DNA of 64,000 bases, from the NCBI GenBank assembly GCA_028278135.1, contig JANQEW010000014.1:62001-126000 (forward strand). Direction: 5' to 3'. The notes beneath the pieces were generated by a model, which saw nothing but the letters and a program-made list of their open reading frames with translations, ran no database searches and had not been told where the DNA came from. The position numbers and the translations under genes were made by a program. The DNA comes from Rhodospirillales bacterium (GTDB lineage Bacteria; Pseudomonadota; Alphaproteobacteria; Rhodospirillales; Rhodospirillaceae). Shown in pieces: positions 8,448 to 17,405 of this stretch. Positions within the stretch are counted from its first letter, which is position 1. Every line of letters begins with the position of its first letter.

Positions 8448-9356
8448 ACCTTGAGATCTGAGAAGTTTGTCAAAACGATGAAGCAGACTCTCAAAAGCCT
8501 GAGCCCGTAAAAAAGCCCGCACGGCCTCTGGATTCAGCGGCCGCATTTTCAGAGCTTTCAGCGGTGTGACGACTGGTACATCATCTTTTAGTTGTGCTAA
8601 CGCCCGAGATAGACGGGCCCTCTCGGCATGAGAGAGTAGAATCCGACGCAGCCTTGCTTGAGGAATATCGCCTACACGAGCGAGCAGACTCTCGAGGTCA
8701 CCAAAGTACGTGATAAGATAGGCCGCCCTCTTCACGCCGATACCCGGAACACCCGGTATGTTGTCAACGGGGTCACCAGCGAGAGCTTGCACGTCTGCCA
8801 CCTGCCAGGGAGAAACACCGAATGTCTTTCGTACTTGATCAGGTCCGATAGCACACTTTTTGAGCGGATCCCATAGCACGATTTCATGTCTGACAAGTTG
8901 CATCAGATCCTTGTCTGCGGAGAAAATCGTCACATTGGCACCCTGAATCACAGCCTGACGGGCATAGGTCGCAATAAGATCGTCAGCTTCATAGCCAGCC
9001 TGCTCAACGCTCGCAATATTAAACGCCCGCATACCATCACGGATGAGAGCCAATTGAGGCGCTAGAGCCTCGGGCAGCTGTGGTCTATGCGCTTTATAGG
9101 CATGGTATAGGTCATTGCGGAAGGTACGACGACCAGAATCTAATATCATAGCCATATAATCTGCAGATGATTCGTCTTGTAGTAACCGCATCAGCATAGT
9201 GGTTAGACCATACACAGCGTTTACGAGTACACCATCTGGACGATAAAGGGGTGGTAAGGCATGAAAGGCGCGTACAATGTAACCTCCAGCGTCGATCAGA
9301 ATAACACGACACGGCGGCCGAGACTCTCTCAGTACGGGCGCAGAAGAATTTGACAC
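8421..9356 (-). CDS. polA: 5'-3' exonuclease (flap nuclease) part of DNA polymerase I, as a separate gene
   Basis: The 311 residues match the N-terminal flap-nuclease domain of Pol I, which removes RNA primers and flaps. Metal-binding regions look intact: ILIDAGGYIVRAFHALPP, LDSGRRTFRNDLYHAYKAHR, GYEADDLIATYA, FSADKDLMQL, and the helix-hairpin-helix stretch DPVDNIPGVPGIGVKRAA. It stops right after the domain, where the linker to the proofreading domain should continue. A GTG at 9354-9356 is the likely start. Stand-alone 5'-nucleases exist elsewhere, but here the partner half lies directly downstream, so gene fission is the simplest reading. Confidence 0.92.
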   Translation of the reverse strand: MSNSSAPVLRESRPPCRVILIDAGGYIVRAFHALPPLYRPDGVLVNAVYGLTTMLMRLLQDESSADYMAMILDSGRRTFRNDLYHAYKAHRPQLPEALAPQLALIRDGMRAFNIASVEQAGYEADDLIATYARQAVIQGANVTIFSADKDLMQLVRHEIVLWDPLKKCAIGPDQVRKTFGVSPWQVADVQALAGDPVDNIPGVPGIGVKRAAYLITYFGDLESLLARVGDIPQARLRRILLSHAERARLSRALAQLKDDVPVVTPLKALKMRPLNPEAVRAFLRAQAFESLLHRFDKLLRSQGYDNFKYDL

Positions 9357-9363
9357 AATTCTT

Positions 9364-9379
9364 GCTCACTCGCTCACTC
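9364..9379. repeat. 8-nt tandem duplication upstream of the 5'-nuclease gene
   Basis: GCTCACTC is repeated without a spacer, 8 bp upstream of the GTG start. A 12-bp palindrome, CCTTTCGAAAGG, lies at 9446-9457 in the same 186-bp spacer; no gene is seen in that spacer. Confidence 0.85.
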
Positions 9380-9542
9380 GCGCAGCATACCTGCCTCTGG
9401 CCATGGATGGATCAGGACAGAGGGGACCATGTAGCACATTTCTAGCCTTTCGAAAGGTATCCTTTTGGAGGAAACTCTTTAATTTACATAGCGAGATCTT
9501 ACGCAATTACGCTATAATGATAGGTTTTAGTAGCATCTAGAA

Positions 9543-10052
9543 TTAAAATCTCAATCCACGGACATTCCGCCCGACTACCGCCTTCGAGACCCTCCTCCCA
9601 CTCCCAGAAGGACGGCCATCAGGTCCATAGAGCAGAGCAGCCCGCCGTTGGAAGGCAGAGACCATGAGTTTGACGGCTTCGTTAAAAAGTGCTCCCACGA
9701 TCTTTTGGAGCATTTTTGAGTGAAATTCAAAATCTACATAGAAATCTATTAACACGCCCCCATCATCCATTTGTTTAAAGACCCAATGGTTGTCCATGTA
9801 TCGGAAGGGTCCTTCAGCATAGGCGACGTTAATACCATAAGGGCGATTCAGTTCGACTCGCGAGGTAAATTTCTCACGCACCATTTTGAAACCTATCATA
9901 AGATCAGCAACAATGATGTTTTCTTCCCGTCTACGGATACGAGCCCCCGTACACCAGGGCAGAAACTCCGGGTACTTTTCAATGTCCGCGACCATGTCAA
10001 AGATCTGCTCTGGCGTGTAAGGCATGGGCCGCTTTTCTGCATGAGTCGGCAT
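9543..10052 (-). CDS. RatA/Coq10 family ubiquinone-binding START-domain protein
   Basis: This 169-residue protein has a START-like lipid-binding fold of the Coq10/RatA family, which in alphaproteobacteria assists ubiquinone function in respiration. Typical stretches are YTPEQIFDMVADIEKYPEFL near the N-terminus, FRYMDNHWVF and FEFHSKMLQKIVGALFNEAV. The basic C-terminal tail (from about residue 145) extends beyond the fold. The gene sits 9 bp after lipA on the same strand, as in many alphaproteobacteria. Database names such as ribosome association toxin RatA are less likely to describe its role here. Confidence 0.85.
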   Translation of the reverse strand: MPTHAEKRPMPYTPEQIFDMVADIEKYPEFLPWCTGARIRRREENIIVADLMIGFKMVREKFTSRVELNRPYGINVAYAEGPFRYMDNHWVFKQMDDGGVLIDFYVDFEFHSKMLQKIVGALFNEAVKLMVSAFQRRAALLYGPDGRPSGSGRRVSKAVVGRNVRGLRF

Positions 10053-10061
10053 GACGTCACT

Positions 10062-11000
10062 TCAGCGCACGGCTGCTACAGCACGGGCATCACGCAGAGC
10101 TGCGAAATCCCGTTCTGCATGATAGGAGGAACGCGTCAGAGGGGATGCAACCACCATCAGGAAGCCCTTTGCCCGTGCGAGGGCAGCATATTCGGCAAAC
10201 TCTGCTGGCGTCACATATCTGTCCACCGCAGCATGTTTCACTGTCGGTTGAAGGTACTGTCCGATTGTTAAGAAGTCTATACCCGTCTTTCGCAGGTCGT
10301 CCATCACCTGTGTGATCTCCTGCCTGCTTTCACCGAGACCAACCATGAGGCCAGATTTTGTAAAAAGAGCTGGATTCATAGTTTTTGCCCGATCCAGCAA
10401 CTTCAGGCTGACATCATAGCGTGCGCCTGGCCTGATGGCTGGATACAGTCGTGGAACTGTCTCGATGTTGTGATTGAATACATCTGGCTGAGCACGTATC
10501 ACAACGTCGCCACTTCTTAGCTTTCCCCGAAAATCCGGCGTTAGGACTTCGATAGTAGTCTTAGGCATGCTGGCACGTACAGCTGTGATCACCCTGGCAA
10601 ACTGACCAGCACCCCCATCCGCGAGATCATCACGATTCACAGAGGTTATCACAATGTGCTGTAGTCCTAAGAATCTGACGGTGTTGGCGATTTCTGTTGG
10701 TTCATTGAGGTTGACGACAGGATCAGGCCGGCCTTTACGAATGTTGCAAAAAGCACAGGCGCGCGTACATGTAGACCCTAGGATCATAAAGGCAGCATGA
10801 CGGCGTTGCCAGCATTCACTCATGTTTGGGCAAGCGGCCGCTTCACATACGGTATTCAGTTGCTTCTCGCGTAAGAGAGAACGCATCTCTCTCACAAGAC
10901 GAGCGGCACGAGAAGTGGGAGCCATTGCCCGAATCCACATTGGTTTGTCGGGTGATCTCCGACGAGAGACTCCAGAACGCCAATCGTGTGCGTTACTCAT
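10062..11000 (-). CDS. lipA: Lipoyl synthase
   Basis: LipA inserts two sulfurs into octanoyl groups on lipoyl domains of 2-oxoacid dehydrogenases. Both iron-sulfur motifs are present: the auxiliary cluster [12 protein letters not shown] (CX4CX5C) and the radical SAM cluster CTRACAFC (CX3CX2C), followed by [15 protein letters not shown]. The length of 312 is normal. In relatives lipA follows pdhABC-lpd; here those genes are not adjacent, and the next gene upstream on the strand is a CinA-family protein 65 bp away. Confidence 0.95.
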   Translation of the reverse strand: MSNAHDWRSGVSRRRSPDKPMWIRAMAPTSRAARLVREMRSLLREKQLNTVCEAAACPNMSECWQRRHAAFMILGSTCTRACAFCNIRKGRPDPVVNLNEPTEIANTVRFLGLQHIVITSVNRDDLADGGAGQFARVITAVRASMPKTTIEVLTPDFRGKLRSGDVVIRAQPDVFNHNIETVPRLYPAIRPGARYDVSLKLLDRAKTMNPALFTKSGLMVGLGESRQEITQVMDDLRKTGIDFLTIGQYLQPTVKHAAVDRYVTPAEFAEYAALARAKGFLMVVASPLTRSSYHAERDFAALRDARAVAAVR

Positions 11001-11065
11001 GGGATTGCGTGACTCGCTCGATCACCGGGGATTCTGTTACCATAAGATGTATTAAAAAAAATATA

Positions 11066-11572
11066 CTATTTTTCGGTAGCAAGTTCAGACAGCATCGTAA
11101 GAGCAGTGGCAGTGGTTGCCAACCGCACCTCTGTTCTCTCTCCGTAGCAAAGGATCTGCTGATGGGTCATGCCTATTCCACGCCGTGCAGCAGCTAGATG
11201 CACTAAACCCGCTGGTCTTTCTTGTGAACCGCCATCTGGCCCGGCAATGCCTGTGACGCCAATAGCGAGCGCGGCGTCTGGACAACGGGTGAAGACACCT
11301 GTGACCATGGCACAGGCAACAGCCTTACTAACGGCACCATGATTCTGCAGCAGTTCTTCTCCCACCCCCAGGACCTCACGCTTGGCCGCATTGGAATAGG
11401 TAATGAACCCACGTTCGACAACACGGGACGCCCCTGGAACCTCTGTGAGAAGGGCACAAATGAGACCTCCCGTACAAGATTCAGCGGTTGCGAGCTTCAG
11501 TCTGGCCTTCTGACAGATTGTCAACAAGACAACAGCCTGTGCTACTAACTCCGTAGGAAAAAGAGTAGTCAT
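11066..11572 (-). CDS. CinA C-terminal domain protein (nicotinamide-nucleotide amidase, PncC type)
   Basis: The protein is 168 residues, the single-domain form that deamidates nicotinamide mononucleotide in NAD salvage. The catalytic serine motif AESCTGG (about residue 31) and ALAIGVTGIAGPDGGS are present. Its start codon sits in a small repeat array: ATGACTAC occurs several times at 11565-11605 on this strand, and the ATG at 11570-11572 is the one joined to the conserved protein. Neighbours (lipA, Coq10, ispDF further left) agree with the alphaproteobacterial cluster. pgpA, often between ispDF and this gene, is absent. Confidence 0.87.
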   Translation of the reverse strand: MTTLFPTELVAQAVVLLTICQKARLKLATAESCTGGLICALLTEVPGASRVVERGFITYSNAAKREVLGVGEELLQNHGAVSKAVACAMVTGVFTRCPDAALAIGVTGIAGPDGGSQERPAGLVHLAAARRGIGMTHQQILCYGERTEVRLATTATALTMLSELATEK

Positions 11573-11594
11573 ATGTAGTCATATGTAGTCATAT
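11565..11594. repeat. 10-nt tandem triplication covering the cinA start codon
   Basis: GTAGTCATAT occurs at 11565-11574, 11575-11584 and 11585-11594. A fourth copy with more flank (AAAGAGTAGTCATAT) follows at about 11600-11614. On the minus strand each unit carries ATGACTAC, so the cinA initiation site is multiplied. The rest of the 349-bp spacer to rplU holds no recognised gene; it is AT-rich around 11756-11815. Confidence 0.93.
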
Positions 11595-11813
11595 AGAGTC
11601 AAAGAGTAGTCATATACATACTGTGTTTTGTACACCTCCTCTACCCAGTCGTGCAACGCCGTGCGTGTGCATAAAGATTCTGGGAAAAGGCGATCAGTGT
11701 TCCCCAAATACCAATCTTGCCTTTTTCTTTACAAGGGGGGCGGAGGACCTCATAACATATTCTTTTTTCTTATTAAGAAAAATTATTAAATATAATACAC
11801 GTTAATATTGTAA

Positions 11814-11843
11814 TTGACAGGACATCTTGTGGACGTTTACCAT
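11814..11843 (+). promoter_or_regulatory. Candidate promoter for the rplU operon
   Basis: A perfect TTGACA lies at 11814-11819, followed after 18 bases by TACCAT (4 of 6 matches to the -10 consensus). It is about 80 bp before rplU, the first gene of a long plus-strand operon. Consensus match only; TATAAT at 11791-11796 is an alternative -10 element without a good -35. Confidence 0.35.
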
Positions 11844-11900
11844 TTTCTTATACAATTGGCCGTGTGTGTCTGGGGTGTTGCATGCGTTCACCCATAGTAT

Positions 11901-11924
11901 GGGGACGGTGTTGGGGACGGTGTG
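11901..11924. repeat. 12-nt near-exact tandem duplication directly before the rplU start
   Basis: GGGGACGGTGTT (11901-11912) is followed by GGGGACGGTGTG (11913-11924), ending one base before the rplU ATG. The duplicated segment contains the purine-rich region that would act as ribosome binding site. Confidence 0.9.
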
Positions 11925-12263
11925 ATGTTTGCAGTGATTAAGACTGGCGGTAAGCAGTACAAGGTCACCAGAGGTGCGGTGGTGGCTGTGGAGAAGCTCT
12001 TTGGTGAGCCGGGTTCAACGGTTGCCTTTAGTCATGTGGTCATGATGAATGAGACCGTGGGCCAGCCCGTCGTGCCAGGGGTTGCTGTGATGGGAGAAAT
12101 CGTGCGTCAGTTTAAAGGTGACAAGATTATAGTCTTCAAGAAAAGGCGCCGTAAGAACTCCCGTCGCAGAAGAGGGCATCGGCAAGCTCTGACTCTTGTA
12201 AGAATTACGGGGTTTGTGGTTGGAGAGAAGCCGGTGGTGGAAGCAATCCCTTCAACAGTCTAG
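11925..12263 (+). CDS. rplU: 50S ribosomal protein L21
   Basis: The start MFAVIKTGGKQYKVTRGAVV and the basic block around IIVFKKRRRKNSRRRRGHRQ identify bL21, which binds 23S rRNA. The family starts with MFAVI, so I use the ATG at 11925, not the in-frame GTG three bases upstream. At about 112 residues it is slightly longer than usual. The stop is doubled in frame by a 9-nt duplication. rplU-rpmA-obgE is a widely conserved operon. Confidence 0.97.
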   Translation: MFAVIKTGGKQYKVTRGAVVAVEKLFGEPGSTVAFSHVVMMNETVGQPVVPGVAVMGEIVRQFKGDKIIVFKKRRRKNSRRRRGHRQALTLVRITGFVVGEKPVVEAIPSTV

Positions 12264-12273
12264 CCAGTCTAGC
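12256..12273. repeat. 9-nt exact tandem duplication on the rplU stop codon
   Basis: CAGTCTAGC is repeated at 12256-12264 and 12265-12273. Because it is nine bases long, the TAG stop codon is repeated in frame. Confidence 0.93.
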
Positions 12274-12319
12274 GTAGGGGGGGCGACGATGAAGACTGGG
12301 TTGTTGTAAAGAGGTAGTC

Positions 12320-12571
12320 ATGGCCCATAAGAAAGCAGGTGGTAGTTCTCGTAACGGGCGAGACACGGCAGGGCGCCGTCTAGGTGTGAAGAAGTTTGGT
12401 GGGCAGGCGGTGAAACCGGGTAGTATCATCGTACGGCAGCGCGGGACTCGTTTCCATGCTGGTCAAAATGTCAACATGGGGCGTGATCATACATTGTTTG
12501 CAGTGATTGCAGGGAGGGTTGTTTTCAGACGAGGCTACGCAGGGAAGGTCTTTGTAACTGTGATATGTTAG
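12320..12571 (+). CDS. rpmA: 50S ribosomal protein L27
   Basis: [15 protein letters not shown] and [13 protein letters not shown] are diagnostic for bL27, whose N-terminal tail reaches the peptidyl transferase centre. The start AHKKAGG needs only methionine removal. At 83 residues it has normal length. It lies 56 bp after rplU and about 96 bp before obgE. Confidence 0.97.
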   Translation: MAHKKAGGSSRNGRDTAGRRLGVKKFGGQAVKPGSIIVRQRGTRFHAGQNVNMGRDHTLFAVIAGRVVFRRGYAGKVFVTVIC

Positions 12572-12667
12572 TTATGTCTTAGGCTAGCCGTCGAGTCTCA
12601 TCAGGCTCCATGAAACCGACGAGAGGGGGAGTGGGGACCGCAACCATGTGGCTCTTATCGTGATGCG

Positions 12668-13717
12668 ATGAAATTTCTTGATCAGGTAAAGGTCTACATT
12701 AGAAGTGGGGACGGCGGTCGCGGTTGCATTGCTTTTCATAGGGAGAAATGCATTGCATACGGTGGACCGGATGGCGGAGATGGGGGGCGTGGAGGTGATG
12801 TGGTTGTCACGACTGTAGATGCCATGAACACCCTCATTGATTTCCGATACAAGCAACATTTCCGTGCAGAGGGTGGCTTTGCCGGTATGGGAGCAAACCG
12901 ATCAGGGCGCAAGGGGCGTGATGCTGTTCTGAGCGTGCCGATTGGAACGCAGGTTTTTGATGAGTCTCGTACAGTTATGTTGGCGGATCTCACGAGGTTA
13001 GGACAGTCTGTGGTCCTCGCTCGGGGGGGAGACGGGGGCTTTGGCAATGCACATTATAAGACAGCAACGGAAAGGGCGCCGCGTTATGCCGGTCATGGTT
13101 GGCCAGGAGAGGAGCGGTGGTTGTGGTTACGTCTCAAATTGCTGGCAGATATCGGGCTGATAGGATTACCCAATGCTGGCAAGTCTACTTTCCTGGCCAC
13201 AGTTACTCGGGCGCGACCGAAGGTGGCTGCCTATCCCTTCACGACTTTGTATCCGCATTTGGGGGTCACTCATGTGGACGGGGACAGGTTCGTTATCGCT
13301 GATATCCCTGGCCTCATTCAGGAGGCACACAAGGGTGCTGGTCTTGGTATTCGTTTTTTAGGGCATGTTGAGCGATGCAGTGTGCTGCTGCATTTGGTTG
13401 ATGGCACTGGCGATGTGGAAAAAACCTATCGTATTGCGCGTCGTGAGCTTGAATCCTATGGTCAGGGTCTCGACAAAAAGATAGAAATTATTGCTCTTAA
13501 TAAGATAGATTCTCTAAATTTACGATTTATGAATGAACAGCATGTAGCCTTGGCCAAGGCTGCTGGCGTCGCCAGAGAGACCGTAAGACTCGTTTCGGGC
13601 GCATCAGGCTATGGGGTAGAGGTCGTGCTGCAGGCCTTAAGGAAAGCGGTCCTGTTGTCCCATACTGCTGCTGCCGCACAGACAATGGAGGAAGGACGGA
13701 GTCTATGGGCTCCATGA
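12668..13717 (+). CDS. obgE: GTPase Obg (ribosome assembly)
   Basis: Obg is an essential GTPase of late 50S assembly and growth control. The N-terminal glycine-rich Obg fold is clear ([20 protein letters not shown] and [15 protein letters not shown]). The G domain starts near residue 160 with [10 protein letters not shown] (P-loop), [16 protein letters not shown] (G3/switch II), NKID and VSGASGYG. Its length, 349, is typical for versions without a long C-terminal extension. The TGA overlaps the ATG of proB (ATGA), indicating translational coupling. Confidence 0.97.
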   Translation: MKFLDQVKVYIRSGDGGRGCIAFHREKCIAYGGPDGGDGGRGGDVVVTTVDAMNTLIDFRYKQHFRAEGGFAGMGANRSGRKGRDAVLSVPIGTQVFDESRTVMLADLTRLGQSVVLARGGDGGFGNAHYKTATERAPRYAGHGWPGEERWLWLRLKLLADIGLIGLPNAGKSTFLATVTRARPKVAAYPFTTLYPHLGVTHVDGDRFVIADIPGLIQEAHKGAGLGIRFLGHVERCSVLLHLVDGTGDVEKTYRIARRELESYGQGLDKKIEIIALNKIDSLNLRFMNEQHVALAKAAGVARETVRLVSGASGYGVEVVLQALRKAVLLSHTAAAAQTMEEGRSLWAP

Positions 13718-14862
13718 CGGCCTCTCAAGAAGTTGCTGCAGGGGCTACTGCCCGACCAATGGCAACAGCTCGTCGTGTTGTTCTGAAGGTCGGTTCTACT
13801 TTATTAGTAGATCAGACGACAGGTGCCCTGCATAGGGCATGGCTTAACGGGTTGCTAGAAGATATTGCCACTATCCGTCGACGTGGGCAAGACGTGGTCG
13901 TAGTAACATCTGGGGCAGTGGCTTTAGGACGACATATACTTAATATGGAAAGGCAGCCACTCAAGATAGGTGAGAAGCAGGCGGCCGCTGCAACAGGCCA
14001 GATAAGTCTCGCACATGCTTATCAGGCAGGCCTAGGGGCACAGAGTCTGACGGCGGCACAGGTCCTGCTGACTCTTGATGATTCAGAGAATCGGCATCGC
14101 TATCTACATGCTCGTCATACTTTTGAAACTTTATTCCGTCTTGGTGCTGTACCAGTAGTTAACGAAAACGATACAGTAGCGACACAAGAATTACGTTTCG
14201 GTGATAATGACCGTCTTGCAGCACGGGTAGCCGCAATGATTGCTGCAGATGTCCTCGTCTTGTTTTCAGATATTGATGGCCTCTACACTGCTGATCCTCA
14301 CACAGACCCAGCGGCCATTTTTGTGCCAGAGGTCAGAGCCATGACTCCTACTATTGAGGCGATGGCAGGGGCCAGTGCCTCTTTCCACGGGTCCGGTGGC
14401 ATGGTCACTAAGCTGATGGCCGCACGCATCTGCATGAGTGCTGGGTGCCATATGGCTATTGCTCCTGGGCGCATATTGCAACCATTAAGGGCTTTAGAAG
14501 AAGGTGGGCGTTGTACATGGTTCATTCCGTGTACAGAACGCTCTCCAGCTCGTAAGCGTTGGATCGCTGGAACGTTGCGGGCGACTGGAGCTCTTACGGT
14601 AGACGATGGAGCTGTTATTGCACTTAAAAGTGGTTCTAGTCTGTTGCCAGCTGGTGTAATTGCCATTGATGGACATTTCGCTGCAGGAGAAACCGTCCTC
14701 GTGCGGAACAAGATGGGTCGCCTGGTGGCACGTGGTTTAATCGCTTATTCATCCCATGAAACCGTTCGTATTATGGGACGCCACACAAGTGAGATCATGG
14801 CTGTGCTTGGCTACAGAGGCCGTGCCGAGTTGATTCACCGTGACAATCTAGCGCTGGAGTAA
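13714..14862 (+). CDS. proB: Glutamate 5-kinase with PUA domain
   Basis: ProB phosphorylates glutamate in the first step of proline synthesis. Kinase motifs [24 protein letters not shown] and [20 protein letters not shown] are present, and the last 80 or so residues form a PUA domain ([19 protein letters not shown]). I start at the ATG overlapping the obgE stop; an ATG nine bases upstream (13705) is also possible. proA is not adjacent. The next gene, pstS, begins two bases after the stop. Confidence 0.93.
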   Translation: MTASQEVAAGATARPMATARRVVLKVGSTLLVDQTTGALHRAWLNGLLEDIATIRRRGQDVVVVTSGAVALGRHILNMERQPLKIGEKQAAAATGQISLAHAYQAGLGAQSLTAAQVLLTLDDSENRHRYLHARHTFETLFRLGAVPVVNENDTVATQELRFGDNDRLAARVAAMIAADVLVLFSDIDGLYTADPHTDPAAIFVPEVRAMTPTIEAMAGASASFHGSGGMVTKLMAARICMSAGCHMAIAPGRILQPLRALEEGGRCTWFIPCTERSPARKRWIAGTLRATGALTVDDGAVIALKSGSSLLPAGVIAIDGHFAAGETVLVRNKMGRLVARGLIAYSSHETVRIMGRHTSEIMAVLGYRGRAELIHRDNLALE

Positions 14863-14864
14863 GG

Positions 14865-15974
14865 TTGAAGAGATTCTGGAAAATGTCCCGGAAGAGAGGG
14901 TATGATATCCACACATCATGTATCAGATCCTATCTGGCTGTTGTCTTTTTGATAAATTATGCTGTCTTCACCGGTAGCGTTGCGCATGCCTGGTTCGCCC
15001 GTGATCAGATCAGAATCGTCGGTTCATCCACTGTTTATCCCTTTGCTACCACCGTTGCAGAACGGTTCGGTAAGAGCACTCACTTCAAGGTACCGATAGT
15101 CGAGTCGACAGGCTCCGGTGGCGGTATTAAGCTGTTTTGCAGTGGTGTGGGCGTTGAGTATCCGGATATAACCAATACATCGCGTCGCATCACAAGAAAC
15201 GAAATGGACTCATGTATTAGGAACGGGATCACAGACGTCGTAGAGGTCAAGATCGGTTACGATGGCATCGTGTTAGCACACGCTAAGGCGTCACCGACAA
15301 TGCAGGTCACTCGCATGCAAATTTTCCTTGCTCTCGCAAGAAAGATTCCAAAGGATGGCAGACTTGTGGAAAATCCGTACAGGACTTGGCAGGACATTGA
15401 CGCAAGCCTCTTGTCCACCAGAATCGAGGTGCTAGGACCACCACCGACCTCTGGCACTCGTGATGCCTTTCTCGACCTTGTCATGGATGTCAGCTGTAAA
15501 GGCTTCCCGGAGTTTTTAGTGTTGAGAGCTCAGGACCCAAAGAAATTCCGCGCTGTCTGTCAGATGATTCGGACAGATGGTGCCTTCATTGAGGCTGGTG
15601 AGAACGATAACCTCATTGTCCAAAAGCTGATCGCAAATCCCACAGCCTTTGGTATATTCGGGTTCAGTGCCCTGGACCAAAATACCGATAAACTGCAAGG
15701 CGTCTTTGTCGATGCGCAGCAGCCTACCTTTCAAAACATTGCTGACGGGCGCTATCCGGTCACACGTCCATTGTATTTCTACGTCAAGAAAGCCCATGTG
15801 GGAATCGTCCCAGGCCTCAAGGAGTACATCGCAGAGTTTACTCGCGAGCAGGCCAGTGGTCAGGATGGCTATCTGGCTGACAAGGGCTTGATTCCATTGC
15901 CAGAGGAAGAACGCCTTCGTGAAGGGAATGGGCAAATGATGAACTTCTCTTTAAAAAAGAGAATCCCTTCTTAA
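14865..15974 (+). CDS. pstS: Phosphate ABC transporter, periplasmic phosphate-binding protein PstS
   Basis: PstS captures phosphate in the periplasm for PstCAB. Phosphate-loop sequences IVGSSTVYPFATTVAE, ESTGSGGGIKLFC, ITNTSRRI and PPPTSGTRDAFLDL are present. The N-terminus has basic residues followed by a hydrophobic signal segment (YLAVVFLINYAVFTGSVAHA). Start is uncertain: TTG at 14865 has the better ribosome site (GGAGTAAGG), ATG at 14883 is the alternative. It is two bases from proB, with no room for its own promoter. Family match is good; 369 residues includes the long signal region. Confidence 0.93.
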   Translation: MKRFWKMSRKRGYDIHTSCIRSYLAVVFLINYAVFTGSVAHAWFARDQIRIVGSSTVYPFATTVAERFGKSTHFKVPIVESTGSGGGIKLFCSGVGVEYPDITNTSRRITRNEMDSCIRNGITDVVEVKIGYDGIVLAHAKASPTMQVTRMQIFLALARKIPKDGRLVENPYRTWQDIDASLLSTRIEVLGPPPTSGTRDAFLDLVMDVSCKGFPEFLVLRAQDPKKFRAVCQMIRTDGAFIEAGENDNLIVQKLIANPTAFGIFGFSALDQNTDKLQGVFVDAQQPTFQNIADGRYPVTRPLYFYVKKAHVGIVPGLKEYIAEFTREQASGQDGYLADKGLIPLPEEERLREGNGQMMNFSLKKRIPS

Positions 15975-16043
15975 CACTAGTCTGTGCAGACCAGCGGCTC
16001 TGGCAACCGTAAGGCACAACGAGATTGTTCATGACGAACCATC

Positions 16044-17405
16044 ATGCATGTTCTAACACTGCTCGCCGTTCTCTTCTGCATCAGCCTGCTTGGCTTCAGA
16101 ATTAGCCAGGGTCGTGCATTGCTTCTCTCTCGTACAACGGGGCTTCACTCTCTACCATACCATCATGGTCAGTTTGCCAGCTTAGCGAGTCTCTTGCCTG
16201 GGCTGGCAGTGATTCTCCTCTGGAGTCTGTTAGAGGCACCGCTGGCTCTTTGGCTTGCCCTCGATCACCTTCCTGTCCCCCCAAACTTAGCCGATGGGGA
16301 GGTACGTCTGCTGACAGCCGAGATCAGCAACATGGCCGCCGGGTATGGCGGTCGGCAGGATACTGCCTTATTAGCAGCGGCATGGCATTATAGAGAGCTG
16401 CGGGAAACAAGCTTTACTGTCGCTGCTACTGTGGCTGTGAGTGTTTCGCTTGGCGGTCTTGTGTTTGCCTGGCGTCGAGTCACGCCCAGCTACAAAGCTC
16501 GGAATAGTGTTGAGCGCGTGCTGAAAATTTTCATGATTCTATGCTCTGCTCTGGCTGTGCTGACTACGGCTGGGATCATACTCTCTCTCCTGTTTGAATC
16601 ATTCCGCTTTTTCGTCCATGTCCCATTCACAGCGTTCCTGTTCGGCCTTGAATGGAGTCCGCAAAAGGCGCTCCATGCAGAGCAGATAGGGGCAGTTTTT
16701 GGGGCTGTTCCTTTGTTTACCGGGACCCTGCTGATTGCCAGTATCGCCATGCTGGTTGCAACGCCCCTTGGTCTTCTGACGGCCATTTACACGGCTGAGT
16801 ATGCTGCACCGCATATTCGGACAGTGGCCAAGCCATTACTTGAAATTCTCGCTGGGATTCCGACAGTAGTTTATGGTTTTTTCGCCGCGTTGATGGTGGC
16901 CCCGGCCCTACGCGATACAGGTGCAATGTTCGGTATTTCCATCTCTTCTGAAAGTGCTCTTGCCGCCGGTGTGGTCATGGGAATCATGATTATTCCTTTT
17001 GTCTCATCGCTGGCTGACGACATTATGAGTGCTGTGCCACAGTCCCTGCGGGAAGGATCACTCGGTCTAGGGGCAACTCAGTCTGAGACTATCCGTCGCG
17101 TCGTTCTACCCGCGGCTCTACCGGGTATTATAGGGGGTATCTTGCTTGCAGCCTCACGTGCAATAGGCGAGACTATGATTGTAGTCATGGCCGCTGGCCT
17201 GTCTGCTCATCTGACGGCCAATCCATTTGCAGCCGTCACAACAGTCACAGTGCAGATTGTCACTTTACTAGTTGGCGATCAGGAGTTTGACAGTCCGAAG
17301 ACTCTGGCAGCTTTTGCGTTAGGCCTTGTGCTGTTTGTGGTAACACTGGCACTGAATGTTATAGCCCTAAAGGTTGTGCGTAAGTACAGGGAACAGTATG
17401 AATAG
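16044..17405 (+). CDS. pstC: Phosphate ABC transporter permease PstC
   Basis: This inner-membrane permease has the binding-protein-dependent transport fold with the coupling motif region LREGSLGLGATQSETIRRVV and IGETMIVVMAAG. At 453 residues it is the long form known from alphaproteobacteria, with extra membrane segments and a soluble loop before the core permease domain (about residue 230 onward). It follows pstS after 69 bp and overlaps pstA by eight bases. Confidence 0.93.
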   Translation: MHVLTLLAVLFCISLLGFRISQGRALLLSRTTGLHSLPYHHGQFASLASLLPGLAVILLWSLLEAPLALWLALDHLPVPPNLADGEVRLLTAEISNMAAGYGGRQDTALLAAAWHYRELRETSFTVAATVAVSVSLGGLVFAWRRVTPSYKARNSVERVLKIFMILCSALAVLTTAGIILSLLFESFRFFVHVPFTAFLFGLEWSPQKALHAEQIGAVFGAVPLFTGTLLIASIAMLVATPLGLLTAIYTAEYAAPHIRTVAKPLLEILAGIPTVVYGFFAALMVAPALRDTGAMFGISISSESALAAGVVMGIMIIPFVSSLADDIMSAVPQSLREGSLGLGATQSETIRRVVLPAALPGIIGGILLAASRAIGETMIVVMAAGLSAHLTANPFAAVTTVTVQIVTLLVGDQEFDSPKTLAAFALGLVLFVVTLALNVIALKVVRKYREQYE

